Source: Camarhynchus parvulus (lineage: Eukaryota > Chordata > Aves > Passeriformes > Thraupidae). Taken from it: a stretch of 64,000 nucleotides of DNA. The first letter of the stretch is position 1; each line of letters opens with the position of its first letter. Shown here piece by piece: positions 36,001 through 48,600 of the stretch. The position numbers and the translations under genes are program-made. The notes beneath the pieces were generated by a model. That model saw nothing but the letters and a program-made list of their open reading frames with translations. It was not told the origin of the DNA and ran no database searches. The stretch lies in contig NC_044572.1 of assembly GCF_901933205.1 (NCBI RefSeq), positions 35,929,501 to 35,993,500 on the forward strand, in the 5' to 3' direction.

Positions 36001-39000
36001 TTGCTCTGAAACATGATCCTTTGTAAGGACAGCAACAAGAAATCCTAAGCTGCATTCATTGCAAGTATCCATCAAAAAAGGAGAAATTTTTAAACCTTAT
36101 TTTTCTGATTTCAGCATAGACATGAAAACAAATTTTCGGTGATCAAACCAGAGCAGTTGCCATCTAGTATTTAATGAGTGACAGGTTTCATTTAGACTAA
36201 CGTACACACTTTTTTTTTTTGCCTTTTTTCCCCTCCTTCCTTTCTGGCACTGAAATACAGAGACAGACTCTTTATGATAACTCTATTTTGCTAATTAATC
36301 TAATTAAGTGCTGTATGTAATTTTGCAGAGTAGAGCAAGCTATTCAAGATTGTCATCATTAGGTTAAAGAGCTGACAATTGATGGAGATAATTTTTCCTT
36401 AACAGGCTGTAACCTTTCTGCAGGCAACCCCCTCCCCCAGGGGAGTTCTTCAATTAAATCAATAATGCTTCTGGGGAGAAAGAAGAACTTTGCTTTTCAA
36501 GAATCATGTAAACAGATTTTCAGCAGCTTCTCATTGCTTTCCTTGAGAAGAAAAGCAGCAGCTGTTTATTAATACCTGCTGTGCTTTGACGAGTTTGCCT
36601 TTAAGAATAGCAGCTACTATCTGGGTATGGTGCAAGTTGAGAAGAAAAGGTTTTGAATGTGGTGTGTGGGGTCTGGAGAAACCTTGGCAAAATAGTTTCT
36701 GGATCGGGTAAATGTCAGGACTTGGAGTAGTTCCTAGGCAGGCTGGGGAAATGAGCTTTAAACTGCTGGCATATTTGTTATTGTTTGGCTACAAGAAGGC
36801 CTGACAAGATGATAAATGTCACTGGAGGAAGAGGTGGGGAAAGCTCATCGTGATGACTTTTGCCAGCCTTAAGGCTTTAATAAGCAGGATGTGGTTGAGG
36901 CTTTTTTGGTTTTTTTAAGCACAATTCCCAAATGGCATTGTTTTGCCTGCAGAATATCCCGTGAGCTCAGAAGTCCTGGAGGACCGAGTGTTCCTCTGTC
37001 CCTACAGGAAGGAGCCCCTTGGTCCAATGCTGATGTCCCTGGTCTAAGCAGGCTCAAGGCAAGTTCAGTGGTGACTTCATGCAGCCAGGACAGAGCCGTG
37101 TCCATGGAATGACCAAACCCACGTGTCCTTCTGATGGCTCTGGGGGCCTCTGTAAATGGAAGAAGGAGATTTTCTTGTGCTCAGTCTAGTTAAGATGCCT
37201 GGTTATCTTCTCTGAGAAAAGGGTGTGTAACAGCTTGGTGTGGCTGGGTTTCACCTCTTTTCCTTGGCTCAGCTGCTTTCCTCTACTGGCTCAGGGTGTT
37301 CTGAGGATGTGGCCACAGAGATGCCTCTGTCTCCCTCTCTGCACAGCCTGACCTCACTGACAGAAAACTTATTTCTGTTAGCTCCTGCTTTTTGGGAAAT
37401 ATCCTCTTGCTTGTAGCAAGGATGGCTGCTTTCTCAGTTTTACTTCCCAGCCTGATCCTCTGACCACGGCAGTTCTCAGGCTGTCAGGCACTGGAGCAGT
37501 GTCTGCTGCAGAGCCCCTTCTCCTCAGTGGACAGGTGCCAGCTCTGCACAAGGATTTCACGTTTGGAGAAGTACATAGGGAAAAAAATCCACATGAGGCA
37601 ATAGGTATCAACAAAACTTGGGCTACAACAAGAAGCAAGTCTGAAATATCACAGTAGCTTTGGGTTTTGGTGAATTTTGTACCATGTTACAGATCACCCT
37701 TAGCTTGTTTGAACCACGTATCTGTCATCTCCACTTAATATTGTTCATTAAAAACTCCATCAATATGATGTGGGGTACACCATGCTCTATAAAAATCTCT
37801 GAGCATGGGCTGCCAACACTGAAAAAGGGAAGTTAAATGAAAGTTCAAGTCAGTGCTAAACTGGTGTTCAGGGATCCCATTGGGCGGGGAATATTTGGAC
37901 GAAGTTAATTTGGAGAATTTTCAGTATGAATTCAGAGACTGTTTTCATTTGAATCCTTGTACCTGGATCCATTGAACTATTTTCTAGCAGATGCCTTGAC
38001 TCAAAAGATTAAGCTTTATTTTTTTTGCTATGTCTGCAAGCCTCAATGCTACAACAGTTAATATACCAAAGCATACCATTGTTTCTTGTTCCTTTGTTAG
38101 ATGGGAATTTGACACTGTTAAGGACATTAAAAGTATTCCATTCCCTGTATCATACATTTAAAGTGGTTTTTATTTAATTTGGTTTCTGTCTTTGGCTGTT
38201 AGAGCTAGAAAGTTACTCCATGTAATAAGGAAAGAGAATTACAGCTTTTATTAAAATCAGAAACCAGCTTTATAGGGATTTTGAAGGTTTTATTCAAGTC
38301 CTTACTTTAATCACCGTCACAGTATTCAGCTAAATTTCTCTTACAGATGCACACAGGAGATTGCTCACAGAGGTGGTGTCCCAGCAAAGCTGACTGCCAT
38401 CCAGAGAGGCAATGGCACAATGTGACTTCTATGTGACTTCTGTGCTATGGGCCCAGTGGAAAGCTTCCTGTTTGTACCAAAAAGAAAGTCTAGTCATAAA
38501 AATTAGGGGAAACCCCCCCCACCCACTTACTTCTCTGTTGCTGTTGTGTGTTCAGTGTGGTTTTAGGGATGTACGAACTATTGACAAGACTCAGAAGTGA
38601 TGTCACAAGAGGTTTTTCATGTAGGAAATGTGGTGCCATTAGCCAAAAGGATGATACTGAAGCTTAAAGTTTTTGGGACTGAAAAATGGGACCGCAAGTT
38701 GTGCACTGGACACTATTTCTCCTGTGCGATGTTTCCACTAACTACAACTGTAACTATGCTCAGCATTGCTTTCTTCTGAGGGATTGAACCCTGTGCTTGT
38801 CAGAGCACAAGCGCTGTTGCAAGGCTATTTATGTAGCTCCTTGTCTGTGACAGATGCACCAAAGGAAAGGGGCTGCTTTGATCTCAGGCAGCGAGAGCAG
38901 AGTGGTGCACACACGAGACCTGAGCTCCCTTCCTGGTGCTGTCATTCAGCACGTCAAATTGCACTGGGCAAATCAGCTTCCTCAGCTCCTGCCTCAAAAG

Positions 39001-41884
39001 TGAAACAGATGGGCTGTATCAGCTTCCTCCCCCTGTTACATGAGGATGAAGCACATACTGACGAAAACTCCCCCTGGGCAGATGATTTTGAGAGCTATAG
39101 GCTCCAAGGAGCACAAAAGGGTTAACCTTATAGAAGGGTGGGTTTTTTCCATGTTGTAGTTTTAGTGAGAAGGGACATTTATTTTTAATAATTTTCCATT
39201 TAGATTTTGTCTTATATTAGTTTTTGAGGGTGGATCTACATTAATAGAATGTTCATCATGCTCACTGCACATGGCCACACAGACAATTTTGCCTTTAGGA
39301 GGAGACAGGACATAAATGGCAGCACACACTGGTCATTTCTTCTGCTGTACTGGTGTTATAAAAGTGAAAACAACCCATGCCTCTGCAGATGCTGTGTGTG
39401 ATTTAAGGGGAACTAGATGGACACCAGTTTTTAAAATCTAGTTCTTTGTAAAACATAATTTTAGTAAGAAAATAACATCCAATACAGTAGGAAACCAATT
39501 CAAGTCAAAATTAATCAGAGATGATAGATCTATACTACATAGTGATCTCCAAATGGACAAAGCAGCAGAGTAGATTTTTACATTCATGTATCTTGCTTAA
39601 CACTCTTTACTTCCTCTAATGACTTCAGTTTAGTCAATCAATTTTCCTCCAGCGTGGCTTGTGGCTGGAGGGTACTCTGGACTTATTCAAGCATCTCAGA
39701 ATAGTTTACAAATAAAACAGAGGCAACTGACCATAAAGCACATGATATTACCAGTGGTGTTATTAACATTTTCTCAACAGAAGTGATGGAGGAGAGAAAA
39801 GCCAACTCCCTCTTTGGGGAATGAGAGCTGCATCTCGGGCTGGGGGATCTAGGAAGGAAACTGGACTTGTCAATACTAGCCCTGCATCTTCATTACATTG
39901 ACATTGCTTCTCAAGCCAGGACTGTGTTTTGGTAAAGTTACTGCAAGACCAGCACGAGCCTTCTCTGCATTCCCTGGAAATCATGCAGGGATGAGATGTA
40001 TATGCTGTTTGTGATCACCTTGCCCACAGAGTGTTGTGCTAAGGGTGACCCAAAGAAGATGCTTGCAGTGGAAACAGGATGGATTTCCTGTGCAGATATA
40101 TCTAGGACAGGGGATGGCTCTATTCAGTGTTGAACTGGCAAGGCAAAATAAGGAAAACAGAAAAAGGCAAACGTATTACATGAACGAAAGAGGGAACTTA
40201 TTCAAAGCAAGAACTAAGATTGCTGGAATCTTGTCTGCTTTTAAAAATAAAATCTCTGTCAGAGTAAGGGGAAAGAGTATATTTAGAGCCTGAGAAACAA
40301 CATGGTTTTCCTGGCTCTATTTATGCACAGTTTTGCCAGGCTCCAGCTAAAACCGCCCAGTTTTTCCTCTCAGAAACAAACAACCCTGTTTGCTCCCAAA
40401 ACTCCCAAAGAAAACTTAATTCGCTTTAAGCTGCTAAAAACCCTTCCTGCATCTTGGGTTAGCATTGTGTGCCAGGCTTCAGCATGCTGAGAAATGAAAA
40501 AGTGCTTTGTAATGGAAAAGCTAGCTCACTCCTCGCTCTGTGGTGCCACAGCAATAAAAAAGAGGGTTGCAAACCTTTTGCTGGTAAGGAGGTCAGAAGG
40601 AACAGGGGATTAATTTAAAAAGTTCAGACTCAAGATCACTGTGATCAAAACTATAGTTTCTGTCCGTTCCCAGCCTCAGAGAGCACTGGTTTTCTTGGAT
40701 ATTTGGTAATTCAATGAATTGCATGATAGAAAAAGAAAGCTGCACTGTTATAGAGAGGGAGGTTAATGAAGTTCATTTAACAGACCAGTGGTGCAAACCT
40801 GTTATCAGATGGCTTGTGCAGATCCCAGATGGCTTAAGTAAAGCTGAGAGCTTGAAACAGGTACTTCACATTTTGTCTTTGGATTACTAAAGCATCAAGA
40901 TACAGCTCTCCTGCAGCAAGGTTAATGACTTTCCATAATTATGTGTTTTCACCAAGAAGGAACATATTTCAGCACCTCTAAGTCATATTTTTTGTCAGAT
41001 AATTGAATTATTTTTCTCATGGCAGAACAGTACTGGAAAATCTCAGCCCTTGTCCTCAATCACTGCTTTGTGCACGAAGCAGGCATCATGCTGAGCATGA
41101 GCTACTCTTCATCCTTCCCTGCCAGCTGAGGAGCCACATCTGGCTGCTGGAAGGAGAAACCAAGAAGTACCACAGCCACTGCATCCCTGGCTGTGGGAAA
41201 TGCAGAGCTGGACAGGACAAGATACTCCACCCTAGCCAGTATGTAAGATGGCAGAACTAGCTCAGTTTCCAGAAGTCTTTGTGTCTGTGACTAAATTCCT
41301 CAGACTGTCATGTATCACTAATGCCCTGCCAGTTCAGTCTCTGCACCACCTAATGCTTGCAACACCAGCCTTCGTACCTGAATATATGTCATGTATTTCT
41401 ATTATTGTTTGTCTGTAAAGCAAACTATATTGATTAATTCTGCTGTTGCTCAGTTGGCCACACCATTCAGGTAAATCAGCAACTCTTCTTGGCAGTCTTG
41501 GATCCCCCAGTCACAGCAGATATGCAGTGAACTACCAACATTGGCTCTCCTTCTGCATACAGCTTTCCCCATTCTCTTCTCCTGACCTGTAGGCAGTGTT
41601 TTGATAATACAGTTCTTCTAAGAGCTGAAAGGAAGGAAATCAAATGTTTTGTTTCTCACCTAAAAAAAAGAAATTCAAGGCAAGGTCTTGCAAGAGCAGG
41701 TGTGGCTCTAGGTTCAGGCACGTGTTTGCTGTGAGGCTATGAAAAGTTTGGTGGGGTGTAGGCTGTGTGTGTATATGTATGAATGTATATCATCTTCATG
41801 GACATCCTCTTCATCCCCAGGGCTGTGTTTACTATAAACAGCTACAAAACCCTGTTGGCTCCACATTTGCCACCCAGCACCTGA
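33075..41884. other. Intergenic sequence, GC rising rightward
   Basis: About 8.8 kb with no supported gene. The stretch at about 36240-36480 has two TAATTA homeodomain-type cores nine bases apart and an otherwise low-repeat composition, and might be a conserved enhancer. A paired TTTTAAAATTGAA direct repeat lies at about 35130-35162. From about 36.8 kb the sequence becomes GC-richer. Short open frames here show no domain. Confidence 0.5.
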
Positions 41885-42613
41885 ATGCTCTGGTGTTTCA
41901 GGGCTGAGCACCTTGAACCACTACATCTGCACATGTGCTGCTTGATGAGATGCATGTTTGTTGAGGGCTGTGGGGAGGAGCCCCAGGAGCCACCTTCAGG
42001 TGGGACATCTACCTCCAGCTCCTTTGACCACCCAGCAAGAACTCTCCTGCATAGACCCATGTCCTGCACTTACCTGGACACACTCCCTGGAACTGTGGCC
42101 AGCACTGCTGCAGAGGACACTGGGTTGGGAAGGCAAGAGTCCTGTGACAACAGTGCTTTCCCTGCATCTCTTTGCAGGTTTTCTTGGCAGACATTGGAGC
42201 ACAGAATGGCAGGCATCTACCCCATGTGCAGTTTAAATGTTTGCAGATGTCTCTCTTCCTCCAGCAGGCTATGGTCACATCTTTCCTCTGGCCAGAATAA
42301 GGCTCTGTGCCTGCCCCTCCCTGGGGATCTTAGATCCAGCACACCCCTAAGGACAGAGATGCAGGCACTGGAGCAAGAGCAGGAAGGTTGCTGGTGCTCA
42401 GGTCCTTCTTCAGGGTATCAAACAGCAAGACTTGATTTCTGGAGACATCAAGAAACATTCCCTCTGAGCCCACCCCAAGAGCAAAGCACACATGGGGGTC
42501 TCAAAAGCACTGTTTCCTGGCAGCTTCTGGGTGTGAGAGCAGCCCCTGGCACAGCCAGGGAGACAGGGAGGATAATAAAATCACACAACATATCACATAA
42601 TAAATATAGGTAA
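41885..42613 (+). other. Long unexplained open frame (242 codons)
   Basis: This is the longest open frame in the window, running from ATG at 41885 to TAG at 42611-42613. The predicted peptide is rich in Ser, Leu, Cys, His and Gln, with no transmembrane segment, signal peptide or domain that I recognise. The region is GC-richer than its surroundings, which lowers stop frequency, and antisense frames are also open over its first part. Two AATAAA hexamers (42574 and 42599) fall inside its last 40 bases, which is odd for a coding sequence but fits the end of a short transcript. It could be chance, a lineage-specific RNA or a young gene. Confidence 0.2.
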
Positions 42614-45600
42614 CCGTAGCATTAACTTTAATAATCTATTGCTTTCACAGGCCAAAACACAGCATTTTAGTTAAGACATTGCATTTTACTTGCATCTGGT
42701 GTTTACACAAGCCAGTGATTCAATGCCAGACAAATCGTGCATAATCTGTTTGGTAAAGAGCTGTTGAAATAGCTGCCCGCAGCATTTCCTCTCTGTCATC
42801 TCACTAGAGGCAGTGCCTGGTTGTTTGGGCAAGAAAAAGCCAATGACAATTCCAGCTTAACCAGTTCATTCACCCTTTCAGGAGAAGTGCCCAAAAACCA
42901 GCTACCATTTTATGTGTCTTCAAAATTGGATGACTTGGTAAGTCATGTCTTCAAGGTGGCTCTCTAATCAGCTCTTTTATGCATATCAAGGATGATAACA
43001 TATGGCACCTATGAAAGAGGAGATTTAAAGCTATGAAAGGTAGCTTTATCTTCTAGAAGAGTATAAAAGGATGCCTCAGCAAAGCTTTGTGGAGGTCATT
43101 CAAAGGACTCCTGTCAATGTTGCTTAAATAAGAGTAAACTCAGTTATTCATTCATTTTTTAGTCCCTGTTTGCTTCAAGTTCCCTGTCAAAGATACCTTG
43201 ATCTTTCTTCTTTTCTCTGTACCTCATGGCTGAGCGAAATTAGTAATATGGGATTTGGGGATGTGGTGGGATAAGCCATGTTATGAAAGCAGCTTCAGAC
43301 TGCTTTTCTATGGATCCCTTTTTTTTCCTTTTTAGAAGAACTGTATGCCATAAAGAGCGAGGTTGACTAGGTGCATCCCTGCTCTTCTGAAAATAAAAAT
43401 GTGAATATCAAAATAAAGGGAAGAAACAAAGACTCAAAAGGAATTCCCAATACACTCACTCACTAATCCTCCTGGAAGTAAAATCCCGTTTGGAGATAAA
43501 ACTACTCTTTTTCTGTGCCAATTTCTAAATGTAACTCAGCATCCTTTGCTGAGACACCCTAAGTTTGCTATTCAAGTGGAGCAAACACATGTGTTGGTGA
43601 GGACAAGATTGGTGAATTAGGGTTAATACAGCCAATCATGTAAGAAAATTACTTAATGCAAACCATCATATGTATCCAAAGACAATTCATGAGTAGAATG
43701 CAAGTGTTCAACAGCAGCACTCTCGAGGATAAGCTGCCACCTTATTTACTGCATTCCTGTGCAGGACCCACAATATACTGAGGGCCCTGAACAGCACAGC
43801 CAAGAACATGGTTTAAATTGCTCCTTGCTACTGCACATCTGCTGGGAGTGTGCTGCTTCCTGGTGCTCAGATGGCAGTCTCAGGGATATTTTTGGGAGAG
43901 AGGAGAAGCTAGCCCTGGTAATCATGCCCTGGTAAAAATTCCAGCCACGGACATGATCTATTTGGTGCAAGACTGGAAGGTCTCTGCACTGTGCTGTGCT
44001 GTCCAGATGCATCCTCCCCTCACAGCTTGAGTGGAAGCTCAAGAAAAAAAACTATCTTTTATGGACAATCAACTCAGGCAGGGCAAAAGGGAGATGAAAG
44101 CTAAAGCAACCACTGAGAGCTTATAATGAGCAATCCTGCCCAGTTTCATGTGGAAAGGCTTCTGCGCAGAAAACAAAAGTCATGAAAAAAGTGATCTAGC
44201 TGGTCATGACAGCAATTGTTGTAGGTGAGAAAGATACAATGTCCTTGCTTTCCCCACAGATGCCACAAAGGGCTGGGAACAGACTGCAGCACCTACCCCT
44301 TCTGCCTAGCAGAGCATCCAAACTGTGCTTTTCCTCCTTAGGGCAAAGATCAGGAGCAGCCCTTTGCCAGTGGACTCCGCAGGGCATCCTTTGGTGGAGA
44401 CAAGGGATGTCTCTTGTCCTCTCTCTGCTGAAATAGGAAGTGCCAGCCATGCTGGCAGCTCCTTGCTTCTCTGTTCCAGCCATAACTATTTGGAAAGCAG
44501 CTCCTAAATTCTCTGTGGGATTCATCCCAGACTCTCTAGAAGTGCAGATGATGTGAACCACGATGCAGTAATTCCTGTTAGTAATACCTTTGTAGATTGG
44601 CATACATGAGATCAAAATTAAATACCCTGAAGGGGCACATCTTGCCGAGCTTTCTCAGCAAGCAGCACTATTCAGAAGCATCAATATCCAGCAGATAAAA
44701 ACCCTGTAAAGGATCATGGTGAAACAACGTAGTAGAATAAAAGAACAGGGGAAGAAAAAGTTTCTCTCCAGCTTCACATTAACCTACCCCCAAATGCCTT
44801 CATCATGTTAATGTTGTATTTTACACGTGTTAGATCAACAGGGAGCACAGATGGCTGGACTCACGTGTGAGACTGCAGCCACCCACTGGGGCACCAGCAG
44901 CACCTCTGTCACTTCCCTGTGATGTGGGGCGGGGGGCTCCTGCCAGCAAAGCAACAGGAGCAGGTCACTGAAGGTTAACAAGAGCAGTCAGCATGTAATT
45001 ATCACTCCCCTGTTAGCCTCAGCCTCTCTGGAATAAATTAGAGGGACAAAGCAAGGAGGAACAGTGAGAGCATCAGAGTGGGCTGCACTTCATGCTACAG
45101 GAGGGAGGGCCACCATCCTGGATGTCCTTGCTTCAATTCACAGGGGTATTTTAGAGGCAGCTCCATCTATCTGAGGGGAACTACTTGCATTTGAATATTT
45201 TAGGTAGCTACATTAATTTTCTTTAAACATTTAATAGCTCTAAATATAAATCCAGAGAAAGCAAGTTTTCCTTCCTCCTTAATACAGTGGCCATAGGCAC
45301 ATCTGTCACATGCATTGTTTTCACACATCTCTCCCCCAATTCCTTAATCAATCTACATTACTCTGGGCTTGCAGTAAAAAGGACACTTTAAGATGATTAA
45401 TAGTGCTCTTGAGACTACAGCTCCAGCATGCTGGTCTCATTTGCCACAAAGATGACAACAGCTCAATTAGCCATCTCTTTGCACACTTGTAAGCAATGAA
45501 GATGAGACTTTCTCTGTATCAAGTTAAAGAAGCAGATGAATTCCCAAGGCAGAGTGCTTGCAAGGCAGAGCTTGCAAGAGTCATGTTTGCAATTAACTTA

Positions 45601-48600
45601 CTGCTAGCTGTTTCATCTCTATGCTGTCAAACAATGCATGAAATAGCTTGGGCTAATGCACAGTCAGGAAACACTGGTCACAGCCCTAAAAGGTCACAAG
45701 TCACTATTCTGACTGACAGCAGAGCAAAACAAAGGGAGAATAAAAAGTTCACTTTTTAGGTGGAAGGCAGAGTGAAGTGACAAAAATAAAGCATAAACCA
45801 GAGGTATTCTGCTTATTGTGGGAGCCTTGAAAGTCAGAAAAATACTGGTGTCACTTCTGCATTTTCATTATTAAACACTGTTCTCCTTGTAGTTGTTTTC
45901 CCTTACAGTGGGAACACCAACAAACTCCTGAACAGCATCAGCATCAGAAACACTGAGGTGTTGCTGAGCCTTTTGTATGTATGTCTATCCTGCTGTGGCA
46001 CAGCTAACACCTGATGTCTGGGAAACCTGGCCTCCTTAGAGCAGAGCAGAGCTGGCAAAGCCCTTCTAGGGCTGCAGCTTCTCAGACTTCTCAAGGTAAT
46101 GGGCATCTGGCCACAGGGACTGCCCAAGTATGTCCTGGGTTTATTAGGCACCTCCTCCTTTTCTCAAAAATAGATTTGTCGTGATGCCAGTTCAAATTGT
46201 CACTATCCTTGGATGTTTATAGCTATTTTCCACTGGAACAAAGCTATAGACTGAAATTCAGAAACTGTTTATTGAATAAATAATTGAATTAGGATCATGC
46301 TTTGCCTATGTGGCTGAACAATTTTGTCAACTCTCCTTGCAACACTGTAGGGGCAGGAAAAGAAGTCATAGGATGACTTTGAGTCATTTGTTCAATGTTA
46401 AGAAGATATTGTGGCTGCAGAATGCCCTAAACCCCAAAAGACTGAATGTGATGCCAGCCTGCATTCTAGTTTGCCAGTTCAGTTCCTTACTTATATTTAT
46501 CTGTTTGGGGGATGCTTACTCCCAAATGCCATTATCTAGGTTAAATATACAATGAAGGCATCTCTTTGAAGAAAACTTCTCTGGGGTTCATAACCCCACC
46601 ATCTGCGCGCACCAGACTTCAAGGCTCCTGCTGCCCAGCTTCTGCCAGACCTGCTGCCTTTCCTGCATTGCATACAGAGGACATTTTCCTCATGAAAATT
46701 CCATGAGCTTTCCATAGATGTAATATGTATACAGTAATATATCAGTGATCTTAGGTACCTCCCATGTATACATCCATGTAGTAAGACACTCAAAAGTTTC
46801 CTAAAGTCTACTCAAAACACCCCAAAGATCCAAAAATCTCAGTTAGTGAAATCATACCAGACAGTAACCTCTTCATCAGGTGGATATCAAACCATATCTA
46901 CAGATATGGGATCACTCCTCTCTAATATTCAATATTCCACAAGTCATTGGAGCCGTTTCCTCAAGCCTCACGTGTTACCTATAGTTTGTCTGTGTTTCCC
47001 CCTAACATTCTTGGCTTCCTGTCCTCGGAATTTTCTGGCAATAGAAAATTAGTAATTTCTGCTAAACAAACCAAGGCTTTAAGAATTTGGTGTTTGTGTT
47101 GTCTTGCTAACAACAAAAAGGAAATGACAGGCACAAAGTTAAACAAAGAAGGGAATGGGTTGAAGAGATCTCTCTGTGGCTGCAAATTCCCAGACCCTGA
47201 TCCATAGACTCAACAAAAAGGTAGGCACCTTTATAACATCAGTGGAACAAAACCATTTCTGCCTTTGCACATCACCCTTTAAAATCACTTCTAAATCTCA
47301 GAATGACACAGCAACAAACATAATCTATAAAGTCATTGCCAGCAACTTCACAGGTCTCTCACTGTGGTGAATACAAACTCCTGTGTCACGTGTTCTCAAC
47401 ACTGAATACAAGATGTTCAAAAGTTATGCATTCAGGACTTCCTGCAAAAGCTGTTCTCTTATATAAGAAGCAATCACTTATCTGCAGGAATGTGCTTCTG
47501 CATGAGTCTGCCACTCATTTCTGTTAGAGACAGTTCTGCCCAAAGAGATTTTTCTTTTCCCTTGAGAAAGCACTAAGAGAACATATTCTTCTGCACAGAA
47601 CAATGAAAAAACCCCACAAACCCATGTACAGAGTATTCCTGCCTCTTTTCCTTGCTGCTTTTCCACATTTTCTGTAGTGAGCTGGTGCGTGGCTTTGCAA
47701 AGCTGAGCACCGTTGACTCACCCCAATTTTGTCACTGGAACAATGACTGACTTTGGCAATGTAGCTGTTGTACAAAGAGACTCAGCTGAGACCTTACACT
47801 GCCTGGCATCTGGCCTTTGCTGTGCTGCATGTTTGCAAGAAAAGTGATTAAAACACCACCATGAGAACAAAATCTCTACAGCATCCCCCTGTAACACAGC
47901 TTTGTGGAGTGGTGGGGATAATCTTGGCTTGTATTGCCTGGCCAATTGACAAGATTTTGTTTGGGAAAGACACAAGAAACAATTAACTCCTCAAGGACTA
48001 CAGGGAAGTCTACACTAGAAATTAACTCACAGAGAAACAGCCGCTTCATGGTGTTAAATTTGTTTCACCCATGGATTAACTAAAGAACTGAGATTTCAGG
48101 AAACTTAGGTGAGCACTTTTAACCACTGCAAAAGCATCCATCCCTCCCCTTCCTCTCTATTAAACAACCTAAAAATATCTCAGCAAGCACAGTTGTACAG
48201 CAATGTGACATTTTTACTGGCAGCTCCTTTCTTCTGACTACTCTTCCCTGTAGCTGCCCTATTTCAGAATAACTTCCCATGGCTTGTGTTCTGTGATGAG
48301 GGCCTGGTTTGCTTGAAAGGCTATATGGAGTAAGGCAGGATCAGTCTGGCACAGAGCTGCCTCCAGCCACTCCTGTTACCCTATTTTCATCAAGATGTAC
48401 AAGGCTGAAGTGAAACACACCCCGTTTCAAGTTGTGCAGCTGCCTGCTGTGAAGATGCAGTGATGTCAGTGCTGAATAACTAAGTGATAATATAATAACT
48501 GTGAGTTTGAGCTCCATTAAGTGAGCTCCTGCTGGCTGCTTAATGAGCAAACAAACACCCAAACCCCATTAATATTATTCCTGTTACATTAAATGTAAGA

